DNA from: Aureimonas sp. ME7
GTDB lineage: Bacteria > Pseudomonadota > Alphaproteobacteria > Rhizobiales > Rhizobiaceae
NCBI RefSeq assembly: GCF_903970965.1
Contig: NZ_CAJCKW010000001.1
Span: 124,001 to 188,000, forward strand
Direction: 5' to 3'
Length of the DNA: 64,000 nucleotides
Position numbers and translations under genes: made by a program. Every line of letters begins with the position of its first letter. Positions within the stretch are counted from its first letter, which is position 1. The notes under the pieces are model-generated. The model searched no databases, was not told the DNA's origin, and was given only the letters and a program-made list of their open reading frames with translations. This document shows, piece by piece, positions 41,031-49,592 of the stretch.

Positions 41031-43383
41031 GCGCCCCGCCCTTGCTCCTGCCACGGTGATGGACCTTCCCCGGCGCGACGCGCGCGACAAGCTGGTGGGG
41101 CGCACCCGGTACACCAACGACCGGGCGCGCCCGGACATGCTGCACGCGGCTCTCCTGCGCTCGCCGGTGCCGGCCGGGCGCATCCGGCGGCTCGACGTGT
41201 CGAAGGCGCTCCGCTGCCCCGGCGTGCGGGGCGTGGCGACGGGGCGCGACGCGCCCGGCCTCTACGGCATCGGCATCGCCGACCACCCGCTTCTGGCGAT
41301 CGACGAGGTGCGCTATGTCGGCGAGCCGATCGTGGCGATCGCGGCCGAAACCCTGGCCGAGGCCCGCGCGGCCCTCCTCGCCGTGGAACTGGAGATCGAA
41401 CCGCTCGATCCCGTGCTCGCCATGGCCGAGGCGCTGGCGCCGGGCGCGCGCCTCGTCCACGAGAACTGGCGGGACTACGAGGTGCTGAGCGAGGGCGGCG
41501 CGCGGGGCGCCAACATCGCCTGGGAAGCCAAGACACGCCGGGGCGACGTCGATGCCGCCTTTGCAAGGGCGGACGTGCGCATCGTGGAAAGCCGTTTCGC
41601 GGTCGGGCGCCAGAGCCAGGTTCCCTTCGAGCCGCGCGTGGCCATCGGCGCCTGGGAGGACGGGCGCGTCCATATCCAGACCTCGACGCAGGTGCCCTGG
41701 ACGGTGCGAAACGTGACGGGCCGCGTCCTCGGGTTGCCGCCGGGGCGCGTGCGCGTCACCGTGCCGCCGGTGGGCGGCGGTTTCGGGCTGAAGTTCGACG
41801 CCACGATCGAGCCGATCACCGCGCTTCTGGCCAGGGCGACGGGCCGCTCGGTGATCCTCGAGAACTCGCGGCAGGAGGAGATGGCGACCTGCCTTTGCCG
41901 CGAGAACGCCGAAATCTGGATCCGCTCGGCGGTGACGGAGGCGGGCGAGATCGCGGGGCGCGAAGCGGTGGTGCTGATGGATTGCGGCGCCTATGGCGGC
42001 GAGCAGATCTTCCTGACCACGATGACCGCTCATACGCTCGGCGGCAACTATCGCGTCGGTGCCACGCGCCTCGTCAGCCGCGCGGTCTATACCAACACGC
42101 CTCCCAACGGCGCCTTTCGCGCCTGCAACGGCGTCTACAACACGTTCGCCCTGGAGCGGCACACGGACGAGATCTGCGATGCGCTCGGCCTCGACCCCGT
42201 CGCCTTCCGCAGGCGCAACGTCATCGGCGATGGCGATCCCGGCGCCACCGGACAGATCTACGAAGGCGACGTCCTGCGTCCCATGATCGAGCGGATGGAG
42301 GCCCTGCGGGGCAGAACGGGCACGGCCGAGCACCGGGCGGACGGCCGGCTCTACGGCCGGGCCCTGAGCGTCGGGACCTGGTTCGTCTTCACCGGCCCCT
42401 CGGCCGCCACCGTCCATCTGAACGCCGACGCGAGCGCCACCCTGGTGACGTCGGGTGTCGAGATCGGCTCGGGATCCATGGTGCAGGCGCTGCCGCAGAT
42501 CGTGGCCGCGCAGCTCGGGCTGGAGCCCGACGACGTGGTGGTGCGCGAAGCCGATACCGATGCGGCCGGCGTCGACGTCGGGGTCGGCGGCGGGCGCACC
42601 ACCGTTTCGATCGGGGCGGCGAGCGTGGCGGCCTGCGCCGAAGTGCGCGACAAGCTCCTGCGCGCGGCAGGCGAACTCCTCCAGACCGTTCCGGAGGACC
42701 TGGCGATCGTGAAGGGCCGGGTCGAGATCGCGGGACGGCCGGGTTCGGGCCTGCCGATTCCGGCGGTGGTCGCCCATGCCCAGTCCACCACCGGCCCGAT
42801 CTCGGGCAGCGGCGCCTTCACGGCCGCGGGGACCCCCGCCATGGCGGGCTGCGCAATGGGGCACTTCATCGACGCCTTGGATATTCCCGTCTTCGTGGTC
42901 CACGAGGCGGAGGTCGCGGTGGATCCCGATACCGGCCATGTCGAGGTCCTGGCCTACCGCGTGGTGCAGGATGTCGGTCGCGCGCTCAACCCGCGCGCCG
43001 TCCACGGCCAGATCCAGGGCGGGGTGGTGCAGGGGCTCGGCTACGCGCTGCACGAGGCCGTCACCCTCGGGCCGGACGGGGCGATCCGCGAGGACGGGTT
43101 CGAAACCTATCGCGTTCCCCTGGCGCTCGACGTGGTGCCGGTGGATGCCGATCTTTTCGAGGGCGCGCCGTCCATCGGGCCGCTCGGCACCAAGGGGGCG
43201 GGCGAGGTGCCGATCCTGGCCGTCGGGGCGGCGATCGGCTGCGCCGTGGCGCGCGCGACGGGCAGGCCGGTGCACAGCCTGCCGCTGACGCCGCCACGCG
43301 TCCTGGCCATCCTGCGCGGACGCGAAGCGGCGCCCGTCCATGCCCATATCGCTCCGCACTGGACCGCCAACACGCTGGGGTGA
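41023..43383 (+). CDS. Molybdenum hydroxylase large (molybdopterin-binding) subunit
   Basis: 786-residue catalytic subunit of the xanthine oxidase family. It shows the N-terminal ald_Xan domain (DKLVGRTRYTND), the molybdopterin-binding part with PPVGGGFGLKFD, and the catalytic Glu in GTKGAGEVPI (about 728). The substrate-loop motif reads PPNGAFRACNG, where xanthine dehydrogenases and many relatives have FRGFG and CO dehydrogenase has CSFR, so the substrate is likely neither purine nor CO. GGAGG stands a few bases before ATG 41023. Hydroxylates an N-heterocycle or oxidises an aldehyde; the exact substrate is unknown. Confidence 0.9.
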   Translation: MLERPALAPATVMDLPRRDARDKLVGRTRYTNDRARPDMLHAALLRSPVPAGRIRRLDVSKALRCPGVRGVATGRDAPGLYGIGIADHPLLAIDEVRYVGEPIVAIAAETLAEARAALLAVELEIEPLDPVLAMAEALAPGARLVHENWRDYEVLSEGGARGANIAWEAKTRRGDVDAAFARADVRIVESRFAVGRQSQVPFEPRVAIGAWEDGRVHIQTSTQVPWTVRNVTGRVLGLPPGRVRVTVPPVGGGFGLKFDATIEPITALLARATGRSVILENSRQEEMATCLCRENAEIWIRSAVTEAGEIAGREAVVLMDCGAYGGEQIFLTTMTAHTLGGNYRVGATRLVSRAVYTNTPPNGAFRACNGVYNTFALERHTDEICDALGLDPVAFRRRNVIGDGDPGATGQIYEGDVLRPMIERMEALRGRTGTAEHRADGRLYGRALSVGTWFVFTGPSAATVHLNADASATLVTSGVEIGSGSMVQALPQIVAAQLGLEPDDVVVREADTDAAGVDVGVGGGRTTVSIGAASVAACAEVRDKLLRAAGELLQTVPEDLAIVKGRVEIAGRPGSGLPIPAVVAHAQSTTGPISGSGAFTAAGTPAMAGCAMGHFIDALDIPVFVVHEAEVAVDPDTGHVEVLAYRVVQDVGRALNPRAVHGQIQGGVVQGLGYALHEAVTLGPDGAIREDGFETYRVPLALDVVPVDADLFEGAPSIGPLGTKGAGEVPILAVGAAIGCAVARATGRPVHSLPLTPPRVLAILRGREAAPVHAHIAPHWTANTLG

Positions 43384-43874
43384 GGCGCCCGTGCCGTCCG
43401 GCCACCAACGGAACACGATGAACGATCCGAACCGCGACATCGGCCGAAGCCCGCGAGATCGGGTGCCGGGCAGCGAAGCCGGGACGCGACCCGGGGCCCG
43501 CGCCGGCATCGCCCTTCGGTGCGAGCGTCCGCGATCGGGCGGCGATGCTCCGGGGAGCGGGGCTCGCCGGGAAAACGCGCATCGGCGTGCGGCGGCGTCC
43601 CGCCTCGCGCGACGGGTCGTCCGGGCTTCTGTTCGGGGAGGGCGTGGGCGACCGTCGCGTTTTCCGGACCGATTTCGGCAGGACATGCCGGCCGCCGTCC
43701 CCGTTTCGGGTTGCGGGCGCGCGCGAAACGGCGATGATCGGTCTTCAGGACACCGTTTCCGGCGATGCCGGAACGAGCGGCTTCCCGCCGCAACCGCCTT
43801 CGCCTCGTAGGATCGGCCCGCATTCCGGCGTATGGTCCCGCGTTCCCATCGGCTTCAGCTTCGGACGGTTGATC
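43384..43874. other. 491-base gap with no convincing gene
   Basis: Between the molybdenum hydroxylase and the transaminase. Open frames exist (for example a start at 43418 to 43810) but they are Arg/Gly/Pro-rich out-of-frame composition of GC-rich DNA, without family resemblance or ribosome site. No clear hairpin or operator seen. It may hold the transaminase promoter or a long leader. Confidence 0.5.
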
Positions 43875-45257
43875 ATGGACACACTCTCGAACTCGCTCGC
43901 GGCGGCCGACATCGCCCATACGCTCCACCCCAACACCAACCTGCGCGCCCACGAGGCGAACGGGCCGCTGGTGATCGCCAGGGGCGAAGGCATCCGCGTC
44001 TACGACGACCGGGGCAAGGAGTATATCGAGGGGCTGGCGGGCCTCTGGTCCGTGGGCGTCGGCTTCTCGGAAAAGCGGCTGGCGGACGCGGCCTACGCCC
44101 AGATGCTGAAGCTGCCCTACTACCACACGTTCACATCCAAATCGAACGAGCCCTCGATCCGCCTTGCCGAGAAGCTGGCCGAGATCACGCCCGAACCCCT
44201 CACGCGCGCCTTCTTCACCTCGTCCGGGTCGGAGGCCAACGACACCATCGTCAAGATGGTGTGGTACATGAACAATGCGCTGGGGCGGCCGAACAAGAAG
44301 AAGTTCCTCGCCCGCACCAAGGGCTATCACGGCATCACGGTCGCGTCGGGCTCGCTCACCGGTCTGCCGGTCAACCACCGCGACTTCGACCTGCCGGCGA
44401 TCCCCGTGCGCCACCTGACCTGCCCCCACTTCTACCGCTTCGGGGCTGAGGGCGAAGACGAGGCGGCGTTCACGCAGCGCCTCCTCGCCGAGCTGGAAAG
44501 CGTCATCGCCGAGGAGGGCGCGGATACGATCGCCGCCTTCATCGGCGAGCCGCTGATGTCGGCCGGCGGCGTGATGCCGCCGCCCGCCGGCTACTGGGAA
44601 GGTGTGGAGCGGATCTGCCGCGCCAACGACATCCTTCTCGTGTCCGACGAGGTGATCTGTGGCTTCGGGCGCCTCGGCACCCCCTTCGGCTGCCAGAAAT
44701 ACGGCTTCACGCCCGATATCATGACCCTGTCGAAGCAGATCACCTCTTCCTACATGCCGCTCGCGGCCGTGATGATCTCGGATGCGGTCTACAATGCCAT
44801 CGCCGACAATTCCGCCCGGCTCGGCGTCTTCGGCCACGGCTTCACCGCTTCTGGGCACCCGGTGTCCACCGCCGTCGCCCTCGAAAACATCGCGATCATC
44901 GAGGAAAAGGACCTCATCGGCAACGCCGCCCGTTTGGAGGGCGCCTTCCAGGCGGGCCTTCGGTCCTTCGCCGACCATCCGCTGGTGGGCGAGGCGCGGG
45001 GCGCGGGGCTGATCGGCGCCCTGGAGCTCGTCGCCGACAAGGCGGCCAAGCGCCCCTTCGAGAAGGTGGGCCGCGCCGGCCAGCTTGCGGCCGCGATCGG
45101 CCACGAGGAAGGGCTGATCTTCCGCTCCATCGGCGACCAGCTGGCGCTCTGCCCGCCGCTGATCGTCACCGAGAGCGATGTCGGCGAGATCATGGCGCGG
45201 ATGGGCCGGACGCTGGAGCGCCTGGAAGGCGCGGTGGCGGCCGAGAACCTCCGGTGA
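43875..45257 (+). CDS. Class III aminotransferase (amino-group donor:pyruvate/omega-aminotransferase type)
   Basis: 460-residue PLP transaminase. Class III landmarks: GLAGLWSVGVGFSEKRLADA, FFTSSGSEANDTIVKMVWY, TKGYHGITVASGSLTG, VSDEVICGFGRLG and the PLP lysine in LSKQITSSYMP (about 287). Closest in feel to the putrescine/omega-amino acid:pyruvate transaminases. Following a polyamine-type importer, deamination of a terminal amine is plausible. ATG 43875 is the family start. GTGA overlap with the next gene links their translation. Confidence 0.88.
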   Translation: MDTLSNSLAAADIAHTLHPNTNLRAHEANGPLVIARGEGIRVYDDRGKEYIEGLAGLWSVGVGFSEKRLADAAYAQMLKLPYYHTFTSKSNEPSIRLAEKLAEITPEPLTRAFFTSSGSEANDTIVKMVWYMNNALGRPNKKKFLARTKGYHGITVASGSLTGLPVNHRDFDLPAIPVRHLTCPHFYRFGAEGEDEAAFTQRLLAELESVIAEEGADTIAAFIGEPLMSAGGVMPPPAGYWEGVERICRANDILLVSDEVICGFGRLGTPFGCQKYGFTPDIMTLSKQITSSYMPLAAVMISDAVYNAIADNSARLGVFGHGFTASGHPVSTAVALENIAIIEEKDLIGNAARLEGAFQAGLRSFADHPLVGEARGAGLIGALELVADKAAKRPFEKVGRAGQLAAAIGHEEGLIFRSIGDQLALCPPLIVTESDVGEIMARMGRTLERLEGAVAAENLR

Positions 45258-45919
45258 GCCGGCCGGCGGCCGAACCCGTCGTCCATATCGACGACGGGCG
45301 GTTCCGCGTCACCGAATGGCGCTTCGCGCCCGGCGCCGAGACCGGCTGGCACATCCACGGGCACGACTACGTCATCGTTCCGCTCACCGACGGACGGTTG
45401 GAGCTCGGCCTTCCGGACGGCGGGTCGGCCGAGGCGACGTTGAGCCGGGGCGTGCCCTACTCCCGGCGCACGGGCGTTGCCCACAACGTCGTCAACGGCG
45501 GCGACGAGCCGCTCGCCTTTCTGGAAGTGGAGGCGGTGGACAGCGACCTGTCCGCGCGCCGGCTCGAAACGCTCGACCGGTTCCTCGCCGCCTGGAACGG
45601 GCGCGACGTCGATGCGCTGATGGCCTGCATGGCCGACTCTTGCGCCTTCCGTGCCTCCGGCGGTCCGGGTGCCGACGGCACCCGCCACGAGGGACGGGGG
45701 GCCGTTCGCGCTGCCTACGCGGCGCTGTTCGAGGCCTTCCCGGAAGCGGCCTGGACGCGCGGGCGCCACTCGGTCAGCGGCGACACGGGCCTGTCCTCCT
45801 GGCGCTTCGTGGGCGTCACGGCGGCGGGGGAGCGCGTCGAGGTGGACGGCTGCGACATCTTCGACTTCGACGGCGACCGGATCGCGCTGAAGGATTCCTA
45901 CCGCAAGAATCGCGGCTGA
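45254..45919 (+). CDS. Cupin-SnoaL-like (NTF2) fusion protein
   Basis: 221-residue two-domain protein. N-terminal cupin (about 10-100) with metal-type residues in GWHIHGHDYVIVP and GVAHNVVNGG; C-terminal SnoaL/NTF2-like domain (about 105-220) with LDRFLAAWNGRDVDALMACM and DIFDFDGDRIALKDSY. Start is GTG 45254 overlapping the transaminase stop. The fusion suggests an isomerase, lyase or binding protein for a small product of the same pathway; function unknown. Confidence 0.8.
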   Translation: MSRPAAEPVVHIDDGRFRVTEWRFAPGAETGWHIHGHDYVIVPLTDGRLELGLPDGGSAEATLSRGVPYSRRTGVAHNVVNGGDEPLAFLEVEAVDSDLSARRLETLDRFLAAWNGRDVDALMACMADSCAFRASGGPGADGTRHEGRGAVRAAYAALFEAFPEAAWTRGRHSVSGDTGLSSWRFVGVTAAGERVEVDGCDIFDFDGDRIALKDSYRKNRG

Positions 45920-45922
45920 CGG

Positions 45923-46330
45923 CTACCGGTCGGCATGGGCGTCGAAGCGCGCCTGCGCGGCTTCGATCTCGGCCTTGCGCGCTCGGCTCCATTCGACGAG
46001 CCGAGCGACTTGCGTCGCGAAGGATCGGCCGAGGTCGCTCAACTCGTAGGTGACGCTCGGCGGAATGCTGGCCTCGACATGGCGCAAGACATGGCCGTCG
46101 CGCTCCAACCGACGCAGCGTCAGCGTCAGCATGCGCTGCGAGATGCCGGGCAGGGAGCGCTCCAATTCCCGGTATCGGCAGGGGCCCGCCGAAAGCTGGG
46201 CCAGCGCCATCACGCTCCAGCGCTCTCCCAATCGGTCCAGCGAGAGGTGCAATCCGCAATCCTCGTGCGCCGGCGAGCCGCAGGGCAGGAGGTCTTCGCG
46301 AAGACGAACATCGGTGTGCGTAGCGGACAC
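45923..46330 (-). CDS. HxlR-family regulator
   Basis: 135-residue MarR-like winged-helix regulator of the HxlR family (LDRLGERWSVMALAQLSAGP, YRELERSLPGISQRMLTLTL, YELSDLGRSF). An N-terminal Cys (LPCGSP) and another Cys (HEDCGLH) could be redox-sensing, as in related quinone/aldehyde sensors. GTG start 46330 is fixed by AAGGAGG seven bases upstream. Divergent from the QorB-like reductase, its likely target. Confidence 0.88.
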   Translation of the reverse strand: MSATHTDVRLREDLLPCGSPAHEDCGLHLSLDRLGERWSVMALAQLSAGPCRYRELERSLPGISQRMLTLTLRRLERDGHVLRHVEASIPPSVTYELSDLGRSFATQVARLVEWSRARKAEIEAAQARFDAHADR

Positions 46331-46401
46331 GAAAGTGCCTCCTTACGGGTCGGCTCGCCATCCCATAGGTCGGATGCGGATTCAACGAAAGGACCCGCAT
46401 C

Positions 46402-47199
46402 ATGATCCTCGTCACCGGAGCCTCCGGCCAACTCGCCTCGCTCGTCGCTGCCCAGGCCAGGGCGATCGGTCTGCCCTTCCTCACCGCCGGTCGTTCGGCC
46501 GATGCCGACAGGGTGATCGACTTCGACCGGCCGGAAACATTGGACTTCGGCGGTATCTCGACGCTTTTCTGGGTTTCGGCCGGTTATGCGGAGGACGACG
46601 TGGTGATCCGCCGCCACGGGGCGGTGCTCGAAGCCGCGCGCCGCCACGGGGTCGGGCATGTCGTCTACACCAGCCTGTCGCGGGCGAGCGACCATCTCGG
46701 CTTCGCGCTGGCCCATCGCTGGACCGAGCAGGCGATCCGGGAAAGCGGCATGGACTGGGCGATCCTGCGCAACGGCCTTTATGCCGAACTGATCGGAGCG
46801 CTCGCCGCGCCCGTCGGCGGGCGGATCGAGGCGCCGTTCGGCTTCGGCGCCATGTCCGCAGTGGCACGCGCCGATTTGGCCGGGGCGGCGCTCGCCGTCT
46901 TGCGCGATCCGGCCTCCCATCGAGGCAGGATCTACGAGCTGTCCGGCGTGACGCCGTTCCGCGCGCCCGATCTCGCCGCTCGGCTCGGCGTGTCCTATGC
47001 GCCCCGGAGCCTTGCCGCCGAGCGCGAGCGCTTAGGCGTCCTCCCGCTTCTGCCCTTCCAGCCGCCGATGCTCCTGTCGATCTTCTCCGCGGCCGCCGCG
47101 GGCTTTCTCCACACACCGGCGAGCGACCTTCGGGCCTTGGTCCGCGAGCCGCTCGACGCGCTGTCCGTCGCCTGCGAGGCGGCGCGACGCGGCGTCTGA
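46402..47199 (+). CDS. NmrA/QorB-like NAD(P)-binding reductase
   Basis: 265-residue atypical short-chain dehydrogenase: Rossmann start MILVTGASGQLASLVAAQA, the NAD(P) loop, and HVVYTSLSRASDHLG, as in quinone reductase 2 (QorB) and NmrA-like proteins. AAGGA lies eight bases before ATG. Paired with a divergent HxlR regulator, the arrangement seen for quinone/aldehyde-responsive reductases. Substrate not determinable. Confidence 0.86.
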   Translation: MILVTGASGQLASLVAAQARAIGLPFLTAGRSADADRVIDFDRPETLDFGGISTLFWVSAGYAEDDVVIRRHGAVLEAARRHGVGHVVYTSLSRASDHLGFALAHRWTEQAIRESGMDWAILRNGLYAELIGALAAPVGGRIEAPFGFGAMSAVARADLAGAALAVLRDPASHRGRIYELSGVTPFRAPDLAARLGVSYAPRSLAAERERLGVLPLLPFQPPMLLSIFSAAAAGFLHTPASDLRALVREPLDALSVACEAARRGV

Positions 47200-47208
47200 T
47201 CAAAACGA

Positions 47209-47232
47209 AAAGGGCGCCCGGCGGCGCCCTTT
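47209..47232. terminator. Bidirectional Rho-independent terminator
   Basis: AAAGGGCGCC (47209-47218), loop CGGC, GGCGCCCTTT (47223-47232): a perfect 10-bp stem. On the minus strand it is followed by TCGTTTT, so it ends the Liv operon; on the plus strand it ends the reductase gene. Confidence 0.8.
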
Positions 47233-47263
47233 CCCCATCGATTTTCTAGACGGTTCCGAAGGC

Positions 47264-48457
47264 CTACTTCAGGATCGCATCCATCGGCACGGGCTCGGAC
47301 AGGGTCCACTTGCCGACGACGCCCGGCTTGCCCTTCTCGACGTCCACGACGAGGTAGGTGGCGTTGTTCTGGTGGTGCAGTTCGGAGGTGAAGGTGCGCG
47401 GGCCGAAGAGGGTCGGCTCGTCCTTCATCTTCTCGAGCTCGGCCACCACGGTCTCGGCATCCGTGGTGCCGGCCCGCTCCACGGCCTTCGCCCAGACGTC
47501 CACCATCACGTAGCCGGGATAGGCGTACTGGCTGGAGGGGTCGGCGCCGGTCTTCGCCTTGAAGGCGGCGTTGAAGGCCTTGACGTCCGGGTTCGGGTCG
47601 TCGCCGTAGATCGAGCCCTGGACGGGGATGAAGAAGTTCGACAGGTCCGGCACGGCGGGCAGCCAGTAGGAGCCGTCCATGCCCGATCCGGTGAGGATCA
47701 TCGAGTTGATGCCGGCGGCACGGATCTGCTTCACCGCCGAAACCCCGCCCGGCATCATGGTGCAGAGCATGATCGCGTCGGGCTCCTTCGGCAGCGACTT
47801 GATGCGGGTGATCTGCGCCGCGATCGAGGCGTCCTCGTTCTTGAACGTGTCCTCGCCGACGAGCTTGGCACCCTCGGCTTCGAGCTTGGGCATCATCCAG
47901 TCGAAGCCGTCGCAGATGCCCTTGTTGTAGACGGTCCAGGTGTCGAGGAGCTTGTAGAAGTCCTTGGCGCCCTTTTCCTTGAAGGCCCATTGCGACATGG
48001 CCGCGCCCTGTACGGGAGCGAGCACGGAGGCCGAGAAGGACAAGGGGCCGACGCCCTGGATGCCGGCCTTGACCGATTCGGCGCACAGGAAGAACGAGAC
48101 CTTGCCGGCGTCCTCGGCGGCGAGCGCTGCCGGCGAGCCGAAGTCGTAGTCGCAGGACACGACCACGAGGTCGGCGCCCTCGTCGATCACGGTGAGGCCG
48201 GCCTTGGCGCCTTCCGCCCGGTCGGACTTGGTGTCGGCCTTGACCACTTCGATCCGCTTGCCGAGAAGGCCGCCGGCCTTGTTGATCTCGTCGATGCGGA
48301 TCAGCGCGGCGTCGGTCGCCGGCTTGTCGTAGGCTTCCATGAAGCCCGATTCGGCGGTGGCGAAGCCGATCTTGATCGTGTCGCCCTCCGCAAAGGCGGG
48401 CGCGGTGAGACACACCGATGCCAAGGCGGCTGCGACAAGGTGCTTTGCGTTTGTCAT
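47264..48457 (-). CDS. Branched-chain-type ABC importer solute-binding protein
   Basis: 397-residue LivK-like (peripla_BP_6) periplasmic protein with signal peptide (HLVAAALASVCLTAPAFA) and GFATAESGFMEAYDKPATDA. AAGGAG six bases before ATG. It is the last gene of a minus-strand run starting at pxpA, after LivM. This fold carries amides, urea and other nitrogen compounds as well as branched-chain amino acids; with the carboxylase genes in the operon the cargo is more likely an amide, lactam or urea-like compound. Confidence 0.88.
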   Translation of the reverse strand: MTNAKHLVAAALASVCLTAPAFAEGDTIKIGFATAESGFMEAYDKPATDAALIRIDEINKAGGLLGKRIEVVKADTKSDRAEGAKAGLTVIDEGADLVVVSCDYDFGSPAALAAEDAGKVSFFLCAESVKAGIQGVGPLSFSASVLAPVQGAAMSQWAFKEKGAKDFYKLLDTWTVYNKGICDGFDWMMPKLEAEGAKLVGEDTFKNEDASIAAQITRIKSLPKEPDAIMLCTMMPGGVSAVKQIRAAGINSMILTGSGMDGSYWLPAVPDLSNFFIPVQGSIYGDDPNPDVKAFNAAFKAKTGADPSSQYAYPGYVMVDVWAKAVERAGTTDAETVVAELEKMKDEPTLFGPRTFTSELHHQNNATYLVVDVEKGKPGVVGKWTLSEPVPMDAILK

Positions 48458-48501
48458 GCACGTCTCCTTTGCTGGACGGCCCGGGCGTCATGCCGGCGGG
48501 G

Positions 48502-49587
48502 TCAGGCGTTGCGGGACTTTCGGAACAGCGTGATCTCGGCTCGGCCGAAGAGGCCGGCCGGCCGGAGCGCGAGGATCACGATCATGATGACGCCGAGCGC
48601 GATCTCCTGGAGGCCCTTGGGCAGGGCGAGGGTGGTGCCGCCGACGTCGACGCCCGCTTCGAACCAGCGCAGGATCTGGATCAGGGCGGACAGGATCACG
48701 GTGCCGAGCACGGCCCCGGTCAGGCTGTTCATGCCGCCGACGACGAGCATGGACAGCGTGATGAAGGTGAGGCCGAGATAGAAGGTGTCGGGGGTGACGA
48801 CACCGACCGAATGGGCCATCAGCGCGCCGCCCATGCCCATCACCGCGCCCGAGATCGCGAAGGCGACGAGGCGCTCGCGCGGGATGTCGACGCCCGATGC
48901 GCTCGCCGCCGTCGGCTCGTCGCGCGCGGCCCGCAAGGCGAGGCCCGCCCGCGAGATGGCGTGCGCCCAGGCGACGAACACCGCGACCACGGCGCCGATC
49001 AGGTAGGGCCAGAGCGTGCGCACGATCGGGATGCCGACCACCGACGAGGTGCCGCCCGTCACCGAGTCCCAGTTGGCGTAGATCGTGTTGATCATCGCCA
49101 GCACCGCGAAGGTCGCGATCGAGGCGGCGATGCCCGACAGGCGCATGAGGACGCGGCCGAAGACGAGGGCGGCGAGCCCGGCGAAGAGCGCGGCGAGCGC
49201 GGCCGACTGCCAGTAGGGCAGGCGCGCGGAGAGGATGAGGTCCGGCAGGCCGGGCAGGGCGCTCGCCTTCATCACCGGGTTGATGGTGAGCCAGGCCGCC
49301 ATGTAGCCGCCCAGACACGCGAAGCCGACATGGCCGAAGGAGAGGACGCCGGAATTGCCGATGAAGATGTAGAGGCCGACCACGAAGACGACGCGCACGA
49401 AGACGTCGATCACCGTCTGGTTGAACGGGCGCGAGCCGGTCGCGACGGTCACCGCGGCGATGGCGAGAAGGATAAGCGACAGGAGGACCGGCGTCAGGAT
49501 CGTGCGCCGGGCGAGCGCGAAGCGGGCGGGCTTGCGCGCTTCGGGCAGCGAGGCGGCGAGGGGAAGCGAGGCGGAGGGCGTGGTCAT
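48502..49587 (-). CDS. livM: Branched-chain-type ABC permease (LivM)
   Basis: 361-residue inner-membrane permease with about ten hydrophobic spans and the LivM stretch GNSGVLSFGHVGFACLGGYM. Basic N-terminal tail. Five bases after livH in the same operon. Confidence 0.92.
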   Translation of the reverse strand: MTTPSASLPLAASLPEARKPARFALARRTILTPVLLSLILLAIAAVTVATGSRPFNQTVIDVFVRVVFVVGLYIFIGNSGVLSFGHVGFACLGGYMAAWLTINPVMKASALPGLPDLILSARLPYWQSAALAALFAGLAALVFGRVLMRLSGIAASIATFAVLAMINTIYANWDSVTGGTSSVVGIPIVRTLWPYLIGAVVAVFVAWAHAISRAGLALRAARDEPTAASASGVDIPRERLVAFAISGAVMGMGGALMAHSVGVVTPDTFYLGLTFITLSMLVVGGMNSLTGAVLGTVILSALIQILRWFEAGVDVGGTTLALPKGLQEIALGVIMIVILALRPAGLFGRAEITLFRKSRNA

Positions 49588-49592
49588 GGGGA

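Noticed and set aside
40918-43686. Long antisense open frame across the molybdenum hydroxylase large subunit
   Set aside because: No recognisable domain, and it runs through a well-conserved plus-strand gene.
43418-43810. Open frame in the gap before the transaminase
   Set aside because: Arg/Gly/Pro-rich, no ribosome site and no similarity I can recognise.
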